Positions 19,108 through 28,606 of a stretch of DNA of 55,081 bases are shown here, one piece after another; within the stretch, counting starts at the first letter, position 1; every line of letters starts with the position of its first letter. The stretch is taken from positions 1-55,081 of the forward strand of contig RXJW01000106.1 in assembly GCA_003963005.1 (NCBI GenBank). Reading direction: 5' to 3'. The stretch comes from Burkholderiales bacterium. GTDB taxonomy: Bacteria > Pseudomonadota > Gammaproteobacteria > Burkholderiales > Burkholderiaceae_C. The position numbers were made by a program, and so were the translations under genes. The notes under the pieces were generated by a model that worked only from the letters and a program-made list of their open reading frames with translations, did not search any database and was not told the origin of the DNA.

Positions 19108-20835
19108 ATGCCCGACACCCTCGAAGCTGCTGCCCCACGCCCCAAACTGCGCCTCGGCGACGTGCTCGTCGAGCAGCAGCTCATCTCGGCCGAGCAACTC
19201 ACGCAGGCGCTGGAACTGCAGCGCGCCACCGGCAAGAAGCTCGGTCGCATCCTGATCGAGGCCAACCTCATCACCGAAGAGGCCCTGGCCCACGTGCTGG
19301 CGCGCCAGCTGCGCGCGCCCTTCGTCAACCTCAAGACCTTCCCGCTCAAGACCGAACTGGTGCGCCTGCTGCCCGAAACGCCTGCGCGCCGCTTCCGGGC
19401 GCTGGTGCTGGAGGAGCGCGGTGACACGCTGCTGGTCGCGATGGCCGACCCGCTGGACCTCTTCGGCTTCGACGAACTCGCCAAGATCCTGAAGCGCCGC
19501 CTGGCGATGGCCGTGGTGGCCGACAGCCAGCTCGCGGCGGTCTTCGACAAGCACTACCGGCGCAGCGACGAGATTTCCGGCCTCGCGAAAGCGCTGGAAA
19601 AGGACATCGGCGACGCGGTCGACTTCGGTGCGCTGCAGGCCAGCGTCGGCCAGGAAGGCGCGCCGGTCGTGCGGCTGCTGCAGTCCGTGTTCGAGGATGC
19701 CACGCGCGCTGGGGCGTCCGACGTCCACATCGAGCCGCAGGAAGGCGACCTCGTCATCCGCAACCGCGTCGACGGCATCCTGCAGACGCTCACGCAGGCC
19801 GACAAGCGCATCGCGCCGGCCCTCGCCCAGCGCCTGAAGCTGATGGCAGGGCTGGACATCTCGGAGAAGCGCCTGCCCCAGGACGGCCGCTTCACGCTGC
19901 GCCTGTCCGACCGCACGCTCGACGTGCGCCTGTCCACCATGCCCAGCCAGTACGGCGAGTCGGTCGTCATGCGCCTGCTCGGGCAGGGCTCGGCCTTGCG
20001 CCGCCTCGGCGACATCGGCATGCCGGACGACATGCTCAAGCGCTTCCGCGAACTGCTGGGGCGCGACTCGGGCATGATCCTCGTGACCGGGCCCACGGGC
20101 TCCGGCAAGACCTCCACGCTGTATGCCTCGCTGGCCGAGATCGATGCCGAGCAGCAGAAGATCATCACCGTCGAGGACCCGGTCGAGTACCGCCTGCCGG
20201 GCCTGACCCAGGTGCAGGTCAACGACAAGATCGAGCTGGACTTCGCCCGCGTGCTGCGCGCCGCGCTGCGGCAGGACCCCGACGTGATCCTGGTGGGCGA
20301 AATGCGCGACGCCGAGACTGCCGAGATCGGCCTGCGCGCCGCCATCACCGGCCACCTCGTGCTCAGCACGCTGCACACCAAGGACACCGTCTCCACGCCG
20401 TTCCGGCTGCTGGACATGGGCGCCCCGCCCTTCATGGTCGCCACGTCGCTGCAGGCCGTGCTGGCGCAGCGGCTGCTGCGCGGCGTGTGCAAGCATTGCG
20501 CCGAACCCCACGTCGCCACGCCGCAGGAGCTGGCCTGGGTCCACGAGGTGCAGCGTCTCAACGGCGAGCCCACCGGCCCGGTGCCCAGCGTCAAGGGCCG
20601 CGGCTGCGCCGAGTGCAACGGCACCGGCACCCAGGGCCGCCGCGGCATCTACGAGATGCTGGAGATCGACCCTGACATGGCGCTGGCCATCCAGAAGAGC
20701 GATGCCGGCGCCTTCCTGACCGCGGCGCGCAAGGCGCTCAAGGGCAAGACGCTGGCCGACCGCAGCATGGCCCTCGTGAAGGCCGGCAAGACCTCGCTCG
20801 CGGAAGCCGTGCGCATCAGCGTGGACGCTGAATGA
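19108..20835 (+). CDS. mshE: MSHA pilus extension ATPase MshE
   Basis: 575 aa from ATG 19108, the same length as classical MshE; TTG 19087, overlapping the previous stop, is an alternative. One MshEN domain with two c-di-GMP motifs (KLRLGDVLVEQQLISAEQL, KKLGRILIEANLITEEAL) is at 13-65. The ATPase core has Walker A GPTGSGKTSTLYASL (328), EDPVEY (356), DPDVILVGEMRDAE (390), and zinc Cys 461/464 and 500/503. It powers pilin polymerisation at the inner membrane, gated by c-di-GMP. mshG overlaps its stop by 4 bp. Confidence 0.9.
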   Translation: MPDTLEAAAPRPKLRLGDVLVEQQLISAEQLTQALELQRATGKKLGRILIEANLITEEALAHVLARQLRAPFVNLKTFPLKTELVRLLPETPARRFRALVLEERGDTLLVAMADPLDLFGFDELAKILKRRLAMAVVADSQLAAVFDKHYRRSDEISGLAKALEKDIGDAVDFGALQASVGQEGAPVVRLLQSVFEDATRAGASDVHIEPQEGDLVIRNRVDGILQTLTQADKRIAPALAQRLKLMAGLDISEKRLPQDGRFTLRLSDRTLDVRLSTMPSQYGESVVMRLLGQGSALRRLGDIGMPDDMLKRFRELLGRDSGMILVTGPTGSGKTSTLYASLAEIDAEQQKIITVEDPVEYRLPGLTQVQVNDKIELDFARVLRAALRQDPDVILVGEMRDAETAEIGLRAAITGHLVLSTLHTKDTVSTPFRLLDMGAPPFMVATSLQAVLAQRLLRGVCKHCAEPHVATPQELAWVHEVQRLNGEPTGPVPSVKGRGCAECNGTGTQGRRGIYEMLEIDPDMALAIQKSDAGAFLTAARKALKGKTLADRSMALVKAGKTSLAEAVRISVDAE

Positions 20836-22064
20836 GCAACTTCTCGTTCAAGGGCCGCAACGGCCGCGGCGAGCTGGTGGAGGGCATCGTCGATGCCGTC
20901 AGCACGGATGCGGTCGCGGCCCAGCTGATGGCGGGCGGCGTCATCCCGGTCAGCATCGAGCCCACGGCCGAGCCGATCAGTGCCGCGACGCAGGACAACT
21001 GGCTCTCCGCCCTGCTCGCCAAGCCGATCAGCCAGGAAGACGCCCTCGTCCTGACGCGACAGCTGTACACCCTGCAGAAGGCCGGCGTGCCGATCCTGCG
21101 GTCCCTCGCCGGGCTGGAGGCCTCCACCAGCCATCCGGGCATCGTCGCCCTGCTGCAGGACGTGCGTGCCAGCCTCGACCAGGGGCGTGAGCTGGCCACG
21201 GCATTCGCCCGCCATCCCACCGTGTTCAGCGCGTTCTACGTCGCCATGACGCGGGTCGGGGAGCTGACCGGCCGCCTGACCGAGGTCTTCCACCGCCTCT
21301 CCGAACACCTGGAGTTCGAGCTGGACATCCGCGCCCGCATCAAGCAGGCGCTTCGTTATCCGGCGATGGTGATCATCGCGATGGGCATCGCGCTGGTCGT
21401 CATCAACCTGTTCGTGCTGCCGAAGTTCGCCGAGGTGTTCGCGCATTTCAAGAGCGAGCTGCCGCTGATGACCCGGCTGCTGCTCGGCTTCTCGGCGTGG
21501 ACGGTCAAATGGTGGCCGCTGGTGCTCGGCGCCGGCATCGGCCTCGTGCTGCTCTGGCGCAACTGGCTGGCCACGCCCGGCGGACGCTATGCCTGGGACC
21601 GCTTCAAGCTGCGGCTGCCGATCGCCGGCAACATCGTGCTCAAGGCCACGCTCGCCCGCTTCGCGCGCAGCTTCGCGCTGGCCTCCAGCTCCGGCGTGCC
21701 CATCAGCCAGGCCATGACGGTCGTCGCACAGACCGTGGACAACGCCTACATCGGTGGCCGCATCGAACAGATGCGCGACGGCGTGGAGCGGGGCGAAAGC
21801 ATCTCGCGCTGCGCCACCGCCACCGGCGTGTTCACGCCGATCGTGCTGCAAATGATTGCGGTGGGCGAAGAGACCGGCGAGCTGGACACGCTGATGACCG
21901 AGATCGCCCAGATGTACGAGCGCGAGACCGACTACGCCATCAAGGGTCTGTCGGCAGCGATCGAGCCGATCCTGCTGGCCATCATCGGTGCGCTGGTGCT
22001 GGTGCTGGCACTGGGTGTCTTCCTGCCCTTGTGGAACCTCGGCCAGGCGGCCATGGGACGCTGA
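20832..22064 (+). CDS. mshG: MSHA platform protein MshG (GspF/PilC family)
   Basis: 410 aa. Two GspF repeats: the first around 65-190 (QLYTLQKAGVPILRSLAGLE, then a membrane helix VIIAMGIALVVINLFVLP), the second around 270-405 (FARSFALASSSGVPISQAM, then a final helix LLAIIGALVLVLALGVFLP). It is the inner-membrane platform that the MshE ATPase turns. A 150-bp gap follows, containing a small hairpin ACACGC/GCGTGT at 22065-22080, before the pilin gene. Confidence 0.9.
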   Translation: MSNFSFKGRNGRGELVEGIVDAVSTDAVAAQLMAGGVIPVSIEPTAEPISAATQDNWLSALLAKPISQEDALVLTRQLYTLQKAGVPILRSLAGLEASTSHPGIVALLQDVRASLDQGRELATAFARHPTVFSAFYVAMTRVGELTGRLTEVFHRLSEHLEFELDIRARIKQALRYPAMVIIAMGIALVVINLFVLPKFAEVFAHFKSELPLMTRLLLGFSAWTVKWWPLVLGAGIGLVLLWRNWLATPGGRYAWDRFKLRLPIAGNIVLKATLARFARSFALASSSGVPISQAMTVVAQTVDNAYIGGRIEQMRDGVERGESISRCATATGVFTPIVLQMIAVGEETGELDTLMTEIAQMYERETDYAIKGLSAAIEPILLAIIGALVLVLALGVFLPLWNLGQAAMGR

Positions 22065-22214
22065 ACACGCCTCAGCGTGTGAAGCCTGCAACGGTTTGCA
22101 GCGCCGCGTTGAACTGCGGCCAAAGGTGTGCGCTTTTCACTCCCTTGGGGCGTCAGGCCTGATCGATAGTCCGCCCATTCCAGGACCACAGCGCGCAGCG
22201 CAGGAAGACTCTCC

Positions 22215-22607
22215 ATGAACAAGTCCCAGCAGGCCGGCTTCACCTTGATCGAACTCGTGATGGTCATCGTCATCCTCGGCGTGCTCGCCGCCGTGGCGCT
22301 GCCCAAGTTCGTCAACGTCGACGACGATGCCAAGCAAGCGGCAGTCAACGGTGTCGCCGGTGCCCTGAGCTCGGCCTCGGCCATCAACTACGCCAGCCGC
22401 AAGGCCAAGGGCGAGACGGCCGCGACCGTCAACCCCAAGACCGTCGCCATCGCCAACTGCACCGACGTCGCCAACGCGCTGCAAGGCGGCCTGCCGAGCG
22501 GCTATGTGATCACGTCTGCCACTATCGCGGCCGAGACCACCGTCACCAACTGCGTGGTCACCGCCAACGGCAAGACGGCCAACTTCACGGCCACCGGCAT
22601 CTCCTGA
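22215..22607 (+). CDS. mshA: Major MSHA-like pilin
   Basis: 130 aa. Leader MNKSQQAG, then FTLIELVMVIVILGVLAAVA, a canonical type IVa cleavage site with Gly-1, Phe+1 and Glu+5, followed by LPKFVNVDDDAKQAAVNGVAG as in MshA and PilA-like pilins. Two Cys (NCTDV and NCVVT) form the D-loop disulfide. AGGAAG is 9 nt upstream. It is the first gene after a 150-bp intergenic space and so probably has its own promoter, as expected for the abundant subunit. The next gene overlaps by 1 bp. Confidence 0.87.
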   Translation: MNKSQQAGFTLIELVMVIVILGVLAAVALPKFVNVDDDAKQAAVNGVAGALSSASAINYASRKAKGETAATVNPKTVAIANCTDVANALQGGLPSGYVITSATIAAETTVTNCVVTANGKTANFTATGIS

Positions 22608-23059
22608 TGCTCCTGCCACGCAATTCGCGTGGCTTCACGCTGATCGAGCTGATCCTCGTCATCGTGATCACAGCCGCCCTGGCGGTGTTCGCCCTCCCGA
22701 AGGTGCTGGACACGACGCTGTGGCGGCTGCGTTCGTTTGGGGACGACCTGCAGGCCCAGCACCAGGCGATGTTGCGCCTGGCCCTGCAGCAGCGCCGCCC
22801 GATCGTCGCGACCATCACCGGCACCGGCGTCAGCTGGGCCTACGGCAGCGGCGCGAGCCTGGGCAGCCTGACCTGCCCGGCCACCGAATCGCCCTGCATC
22901 GCCGAAGGCGGCAGCCGCACCGTCACCTTCAACAGCGCCAACGGCGGCGGCGTGGCCACCAGCACGGGAGCCGCCCTGCCGGTCACCGTGGCCTATGGCG
23001 ACTACAGCCAGGCCTACCGCATCGAGACCGATACGGGCCTGATTTACCCTGTTCCCTGA
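22607..23059 (+). CDS. mshC: MshC-like prepilin
   Basis: 150 aa. Leader MLLPRNSRG is followed by FTLIELILVIVITAALAVFA and a pilin helix. The body is short with two Cys (LTCPATESPC). Position after mshA matches mshC in Vibrio. A perfect 6-bp hairpin CCACGC/GCGTGG (22616-22632) covers codons 4-9 and might affect translation. The assignment rests on position and on the prepilin leader. Confidence 0.72.
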   Translation: MLLPRNSRGFTLIELILVIVITAALAVFALPKVLDTTLWRLRSFGDDLQAQHQAMLRLALQQRRPIVATITGTGVSWAYGSGASLGSLTCPATESPCIAEGGSRTVTFNSANGGGVATSTGAALPVTVAYGDYSQAYRIETDTGLIYPVP

Positions 23060-23066
23060 CCGACCG

Positions 23067-23657
23067 ATGACGGGCGCCTCCGCTAGCATGCAGCGCATGC
23101 CGCGCCTGGACCGCAGGCGTCGGGCACGCGGCCTGACGCTGATCGAACTGCTGCTGTTTGTCGTCGTCATCGGCATCGCGCTCAGCGCGATGCTCGGTGT
23201 CTTCGCCACCTCCACGCGTGCAAGTGCCGACCCGATGATCCGCCGCCAGCAACTCGCCATCGCCGAGTCATTGCTGCGCGAGGTGCAGCTCATGCCCTTC
23301 ACCTGGTGCGACCCGGACCTGGACCCCAATGCCGCACTCGCCACCTCCACGGCCGATTGCACGACCGTGGAGAACAACGGCCCCGAGGGCAGCCAGACCC
23401 GCTACGGCCCCTCGGCCCTCTTCAACAACGTCAACGACTACAACGGCTTCGCCATGACTGGCATCCGGGACGTGACCAACACGGCCGTGGCCGGCCTGTC
23501 GGGCTACTCGGCCTCGGTCGCGGTGGCTGCCGCGGCCCTGGACACCGTGGCCTCGTCGGACGCGTTGCGCATCACCGTCACCGTGACGGCCCCCGACGGC
23601 AACACCCTGAGCCTGCAAGGCTGGCGCACCCGCTATGCACCGCAAGCCCTGTACTGA
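23067..23657 (+). CDS. mshD: MshD-like prepilin
   Basis: 196 aa from ATG 23067; ATG 23088 and 23097 are alternatives, and none has a clear ribosome site. The leader contains LDRRRRARG, then LTLIELLLFVVVIGIALSAM, and the mature part QQLAIAESLLREVQLMPFTWCDPD resembles MshD and PilV-like minor pilins. The 3' end overlaps the next gene by 23 bp. Assignment to mshD is by position and that motif. Confidence 0.72.
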   Translation: MTGASASMQRMPRLDRRRRARGLTLIELLLFVVVIGIALSAMLGVFATSTRASADPMIRRQQLAIAESLLREVQLMPFTWCDPDLDPNAALATSTADCTTVENNGPEGSQTRYGPSALFNNVNDYNGFAMTGIRDVTNTAVAGLSGYSASVAVAAAALDTVASSDALRITVTVTAPDGNTLSLQGWRTRYAPQALY

Positions 23658-24465
23658 CCGAACGCCGGCCCCGAGCGCCGCGCAGGCCGGCTTCACGCTG
23701 ATCGAAGCGGTGATGGTCATCGTGCTGACGGGCGTGGTGATCGCGGTCGTGTCGGTGTTCGTCGTGCCGGCCACCACCGCCTACTTCGCCAGCAGCGCGC
23801 GCGCCCAGCTGACCGAGCAGGCCGACACCGCCCTGCGCCGCATCGCGCGGGACCTGACCGGGGCACTGCCCAACAGCGTGCGCGTCGCCAGCAGTGCGCG
23901 CAGCGTCGAACTCATCCCGGTCAGCAGCGCGGCGCGCTATGCCACCGAGTCGGGCGACCCGCTGCAGTTCGGCGTCGTGGACAGCCGCTTCTCGATCATC
24001 GGCCCGCCGCTGCGCATCAGCCGCGCCGGCCAGCAGCTCGCCTGGTACAACCTCGGCGCCGGCACGCCGGACGCCAACGCCTACACGCTGTCCAACGTGC
24101 GCACCGCGACGACGGGCGTGGGCCTGGCCAGCACGATCGACATGACCGGCACCGCCCTGCCCAATGCGCTGATGGCCCCGCCCTACCGGGTGTACGCCAT
24201 CGATCCGCCGGTCAGCTACCGCTGCGACCTGAGCGCCGGCACGCTCACCCGCTTCACCGGCTACGGCTTCCAGTCCACCCAGCCCGACCCGCCTGCCGGC
24301 GGCAGCAGTGCCATCCTGGCCCGCAACGTCAGCGCCTGCAGCTTCACCTACGACAGCGCCGCACTGGCGGTGCGTTATGGCCTGGTGACCCTGAGCCTGT
24401 CCCTGACCAGCAATGGCGAGACGATCACGCTCTACCAGGCGGTTCACGTGGACAACCTGCCATGA
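23635..24465 (+). CDS. mshO: MshO-like prepilin
   Basis: 276 aa. Leader up to SAAQAG, then FTLIEAVMVIVLTGVVIAVV; mature part begins SVFVVPATTAYFASSARAQL and has TALRRIARDLTGALPNSVRV, characteristic of MshO and PilW-type minor pilins. Two Cys near the end (SYRCDL, SACSFTY). It overlaps genes on both sides (23 bp before, 4 bp after), so the operon is tightly packed. Confidence 0.78.
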   Translation: MHRKPCTDRTPAPSAAQAGFTLIEAVMVIVLTGVVIAVVSVFVVPATTAYFASSARAQLTEQADTALRRIARDLTGALPNSVRVASSARSVELIPVSSAARYATESGDPLQFGVVDSRFSIIGPPLRISRAGQQLAWYNLGAGTPDANAYTLSNVRTATTGVGLASTIDMTGTALPNALMAPPYRVYAIDPPVSYRCDLSAGTLTRFTGYGFQSTQPDPPAGGSSAILARNVSACSFTYDSAALAVRYGLVTLSLSLTSNGETITLYQAVHVDNLP

Positions 24466-24914
24466 AGCACACGCGCGGCTTCACGATGGTGTCGATGCTC
24501 TTCATCCTGGTCGCCCTGGCCGCACTCGGTGCCGCGCTCGCGTCGCTCACGCAGCGCCAGCAGCTGGGCTCGGCCGGCGAGCTGGCCGCCAGCCGCGCCT
24601 ACCAGGCCGCGTTTGCAGGCCTCGAGTGGGGCAGCATGCAGGTGCTGCGGGTCTCGCCACCGCCGGCCGCGGCGCCGGCCTGCTTCGCGACCCGCAGCTT
24701 CGCACTGCCCGACCAGCTCTCGGACTTCACCGTCACCGTCACCTGCACGCGCACGCCCGGCACGGGCGTGGTGACCGACGGTGCGGATTCCCTGGTGTTC
24801 TACGAAGTCGTCGCCACCGCCTGCAACATCCCCTCGGCCGGCGCGTGTCCCAACACGGGCTCGAACGAGCGCACCTATGCCGAGCGTCAACTGAGCCGGA
24901 CGATCTCACGATGA
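24462..24914 (+). CDS. mshP: MshP-like protein
   Basis: 150 aa. The N-terminus MKHTRG, FTMVSMLFILVALAALGAAL is PilX/MshP-like, without the Glu5. The next residues SLTQRQQLGSAGELAASRAY and the position between mshO and mshQ fit MshP. Several Cys occur in the C-terminal half (ACFAT, CTRT, CNIPSAGACP). The stop overlaps the mshQ start. Confidence 0.75.
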   Translation: MKHTRGFTMVSMLFILVALAALGAALASLTQRQQLGSAGELAASRAYQAAFAGLEWGSMQVLRVSPPPAAAPACFATRSFALPDQLSDFTVTVTCTRTPGTGVVTDGADSLVFYEVVATACNIPSAGACPNTGSNERTYAERQLSRTISR

Positions 24915-27900
24915 TGGCCTTTTCGTCACTCCTGTGCACGCTGCGACAGTGGCGCCCGCTTGCCGCGGGCCTGGCACTGGCCGCGGCCTGGCTGCCGATG
25001 GCCTCGGCGCAGACCTACACCAGCGCCTCCACGGCCTTTGCGTTCATCGACCCCACGAGCCACGCCAAGCTGGGCGCCAACACGACACCCTACAAGCTCA
25101 ACAGCAGCGCCGGATGCGCCACGGCGGTGCCGATCACCGACGACACCCTGAGCGACCCGCTGCCCATCGGCTTCACCTTCAAGTTCGGCACGACCAACTA
25201 CACCACCGTCTACGTGATGACCAACGGGCGGCTGCAGTTCGGCAACACGACCTGCGGTGCGGGCACGGCGAGCATCGGTCCGCCGCAGACCTACCCCTAC
25301 AGCTACCCGGACGCGTCGATGAACAACACCATGAAGGTGTTCGGCGTGGACCTCGACCCGACGAACCTGGTGGACCGGCCCAACTACCCGTCCTCCACGA
25401 ACAAGACGCCGTGCGCGAGCATCAACACCTGCTACATCGCCTACGCCACCCTCGGCACCGCGCCGGCGCGGCAGTTCGTGGTGACGTGGAAGAACGTGCC
25501 CGAATGGGTCAACGCCACCAACACGAGCGGTGCCTTCGACCTGCAGGTGATCCTGAACGAGGACGGCACCTTCGTCTTCCAGTACGGCAACAACATCAGC
25601 CACGGCGGCACCGGCACCGCCCAGGTGGGCTGGCAGTTGACCACCACCGACTACCAGCGCCTCACTTTCGGTGCGTCGGTGGAGCCGTCGGCCAACTCGG
25701 CCATCAAATTCTTCCTGCCCGGCCCGATTGCCAGCTACTACTTCGACGAAGGCGCCTGGCTCCCTGGCGTCAGCGGCCAGGTGCGCGATGCCACGACCGC
25801 GGGCCGGCATGGCACCGCCCTGGGTGATGCGCAGACGATCACCAATGGCAAGGTCTGCCGAGCCGCCGACATTCCGCGCAACACGAACCCCGGTGACGTC
25901 AACGCCGTGCGCACCGGCCTGAACCTCGGCGATGCCTCCCTGAACCTGCAGGGCACGGCGACCGTCGCCTTCTGGTACCGCGCCAACAGCGCCTGGACCG
26001 CCAACGAGGCGGCCCAGCTGATGGACGCCACCGCCGTGAACGGCGAATGGTTCTTCCTGACCCGCACCGCATCCGGCGCGCTGCTGTTCGAGATCAAGGA
26101 CAGCACGGGCGTCATCCGTTCCGTCACGACACCAGCCCAGACCTTCCCCGCCAACACCTGGGTTCACATCGCCGTCACCTGGAATTTCAACGGTCTGGCA
26201 GGCACCAACCAGGACCAGATGCAGATCTTCATCAACGCCGGCACGCCCACGACTTCGTCGTTCACCACCAGTGGCAGCATTACGACGCAGGCCGGCTTCC
26301 TGCACTTCGGCGACAGCTTCATCGGCGTCACCGACAGCACCGGCACGCTCAATTCGGCAAACGGCCAGTTCGACGAAGTCCAGGTCTTCAACTACGTGCT
26401 GACCCAGGCGCAGGTCAACACGGTCATGAACACGACCCACAGCTGCCCGACCTACGTCATCGATCACCTGGAGATCCAGCATGCCAGCGGCAACGGACTG
26501 ACCTGCACGCCCAGCACCCTGACCGTGCGTGCCTGCGCCAACGCCGCCTGCTCATCCCTCTACACCAGCGGCGTTTCCGGCCAGTTCACGAGCACCGGCA
26601 CGCCCACCGTCAACTGGGACGGCACAAGCGGCAACGGCTCGGGGTCGCGCTTCGTCATCGGCCTGGGGAGCAGCTCCGTCACCAAGAACTTCCAGATGAC
26701 CACGGTGGGCAGCGCCACCATCGGCGCGACCGTCATTTCGCCAACGGTGCTGGCGGCCACGACCTGCAATTTCGGCTCGCCCAGCTGCACCTTCAGCTCG
26801 GCCGACAGCGGCTTCGTGCTGCAGGTGCCCAACCACACGGCCGAACAGTCGCAGACCCTCACGGTCCGCGCGGTGCGCAAGGCCGACAACAGCCTGGCCT
26901 GCACGCCGGCGTTTGCCAACGTCAGCAAGCCGGTCACCCTGACCTGCGGCTACGCTAACCCGACCAGCGGCACGCTGCCCGTGCGTGCCGGTGGCACACC
27001 GCTGGCGACCAGCGCCACGAGCGCCTGTTCGGCGTCGGGCGCCGCCGTGAACCTGGCGTTCGACGGCACCGGCCAGGCCACGACGACGTTGCAATACGCC
27101 GACGTGGGCCAGGTCAACCTCAATGCCCGTTACGCGCCCACCAGCGGGCTGGAGGCCGGCCTCGTCATGCTCGGCAGCACGAGCTTCATTGCCAGGCCGG
27201 CCACCTTCGTGCTCTCAGGCATCCAGTGCAGCACTGCCGGTGCACCGGGATGCGCCGTCGCCAGCCCCGGCGTGGCCAACCCTGCCGCAACGTCGGCCAC
27301 GGGCCCGGCCTTCATCGGCGCAGGTCGGGATTTCTCGGTGACGGTCACGGCACGCAACAGCGCCGGCGCCCCCACGCCCAACTATGGCCAGGAGACTCCC
27401 GCCGAGGGCGTGCGGCTGACGCACAGCCTGGTGCTGCCGGCCAGCGGCGGCGCCACCGGCACCCTCGCCAACCCGACCGGCTTCGGCAGCTTCACGGCCG
27501 GCGTGGCCACCGGCACGACCTTCAACTGGTCGGAAGTCGGCATCATCACCCTGACGCCCAGTGTGGCCGACGCCGACTACCTCGGCACCGGCGACGTGAC
27601 GGGCACCGTGTCCGGCAACGTCGGCCGTTTCGTCCCGGCGGGCTTCGCGCTGAGCAGCCCGTCCATCACCCACCGGGCAGCGGCTGCCTGCAGCCCGGCC
27701 TCGACCTTCACCTACCTCGACGAGAACTTCCAGCTCGGCTTCACGCTGACGGCACAGAACGCCAGCGGCGGCACGACGACGAACTACGAGGGCAGCTTCG
27801 CCAAGCTGGCGCTGGGCACGCCGGGCGTGCTGGGCCTCGCCGGCATCCAGGGCAGCACGATGTTCAAGTCGGGTGGCCGTCTCAATCTGGTCAGCGCGTC

Positions 27901-28606
27901 AGGCACCTGGACCAAGGGCGTCGCGAGCGGTGCCACCCTCGTGGCCAACGTGGCGCGTGCCGCGACGCCGGACGGCCCCTTCGCGACCGCACAGTTCGGT
28001 CTGGCGGCGGTCGACACCGATGGCGTGGGCATGCGCACGCTCAATCTCGACACCGACAGCCCTGCCAATGGGGTGGACGCCACACTCGTCGGCACAATCC
28101 CTCTGCGCCATGGCCGGCTGCGGCTGCAGAATGCGATCAGCGCGGCCAATCGCGCCCTGGCCCTGCCGCTGGCAGCCCAGTACTGGAACGGCAGTGCCTT
28201 CACGACCAACGATTTGGACTCCTGCACCCGCATCACTTCGGCCCAGCTGAGCTTCGGCAACCTCCGCAAGACGCTCACGACCGCTGACCTCGCCATGAGC
28301 CCGGCGTCGGTGACCGTCCACCCGACACAGCCCCGCTTCATCACGCTGGCCGCGCCGGGCGGCAGCCGCATCGGCAGCGTGGACGTGGCCATCGCGCTCG
28401 GATCCGGTGCCCCGCCCACTGACGCGTCGTGTCTGAAGACTGCCGGCGCCTGGACGCCGAGCATCGCCGCCACCAGTGGTGCGAACTTCGCCGGCCTGCG
28501 CGGTGCCTGGTGCGGCAGCACCTACACCAGCGACCCCAGCGCCCGCGCGACCTGGGGCCTGAACCGCGGTGCCGACGGCATCGTCTTCCAAAGGGAAAAC
28601 TACTGA
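24911..28606 (+). CDS. mshQ: MshQ-like pilus-associated adhesin with LamG-like domain and DUF6701-type C-terminus
   Basis: 1231 aa from ATG 24911 (or 24914). A signal peptide ends at MASAQ near residue 34. Residues 80-260 form a beta-rich domain (GFTFKFGTTNYTTVYVMTNG), 272-515 a LamG-like domain (IASYYFDEGAW, GTATVAFWYRANSAWTANE, FDEVQVFNYVLTQAQVN), and the rest, rich in Thr, Ser and Gly with repeated Cys pairs, resembles the DUF6701 C-terminus of MshQ. A glycan- or surface-binding tip adhesin is the likely role, by analogy with other LamG proteins. Confidence 0.85.
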   Translation: MMAFSSLLCTLRQWRPLAAGLALAAAWLPMASAQTYTSASTAFAFIDPTSHAKLGANTTPYKLNSSAGCATAVPITDDTLSDPLPIGFTFKFGTTNYTTVYVMTNGRLQFGNTTCGAGTASIGPPQTYPYSYPDASMNNTMKVFGVDLDPTNLVDRPNYPSSTNKTPCASINTCYIAYATLGTAPARQFVVTWKNVPEWVNATNTSGAFDLQVILNEDGTFVFQYGNNISHGGTGTAQVGWQLTTTDYQRLTFGASVEPSANSAIKFFLPGPIASYYFDEGAWLPGVSGQVRDATTAGRHGTALGDAQTITNGKVCRAADIPRNTNPGDVNAVRTGLNLGDASLNLQGTATVAFWYRANSAWTANEAAQLMDATAVNGEWFFLTRTASGALLFEIKDSTGVIRSVTTPAQTFPANTWVHIAVTWNFNGLAGTNQDQMQIFINAGTPTTSSFTTSGSITTQAGFLHFGDSFIGVTDSTGTLNSANGQFDEVQVFNYVLTQAQVNTVMNTTHSCPTYVIDHLEIQHASGNGLTCTPSTLTVRACANAACSSLYTSGVSGQFTSTGTPTVNWDGTSGNGSGSRFVIGLGSSSVTKNFQMTTVGSATIGATVISPTVLAATTCNFGSPSCTFSSADSGFVLQVPNHTAEQSQTLTVRAVRKADNSLACTPAFANVSKPVTLTCGYANPTSGTLPVRAGGTPLATSATSACSASGAAVNLAFDGTGQATTTLQYADVGQVNLNARYAPTSGLEAGLVMLGSTSFIARPATFVLSGIQCSTAGAPGCAVASPGVANPAATSATGPAFIGAGRDFSVTVTARNSAGAPTPNYGQETPAEGVRLTHSLVLPASGGATGTLANPTGFGSFTAGVATGTTFNWSEVGIITLTPSVADADYLGTGDVTGTVSGNVGRFVPAGFALSSPSITHRAAAACSPASTFTYLDENFQLGFTLTAQNASGGTTTNYEGSFAKLALGTPGVLGLAGIQGSTMFKSGGRLNLVSASGTWTKGVASGATLVANVARAATPDGPFATAQFGLAAVDTDGVGMRTLNLDTDSPANGVDATLVGTIPLRHGRLRLQNAISAANRALALPLAAQYWNGSAFTTNDLDSCTRITSAQLSFGNLRKTLTTADLAMSPASVTVHPTQPRFITLAAPGGSRIGSVDVAIALGSGAPPTDASCLKTAGAWTPSIAATSGANFAGLRGAWCGSTYTSDPSARATWGLNRGADGIVFQRENY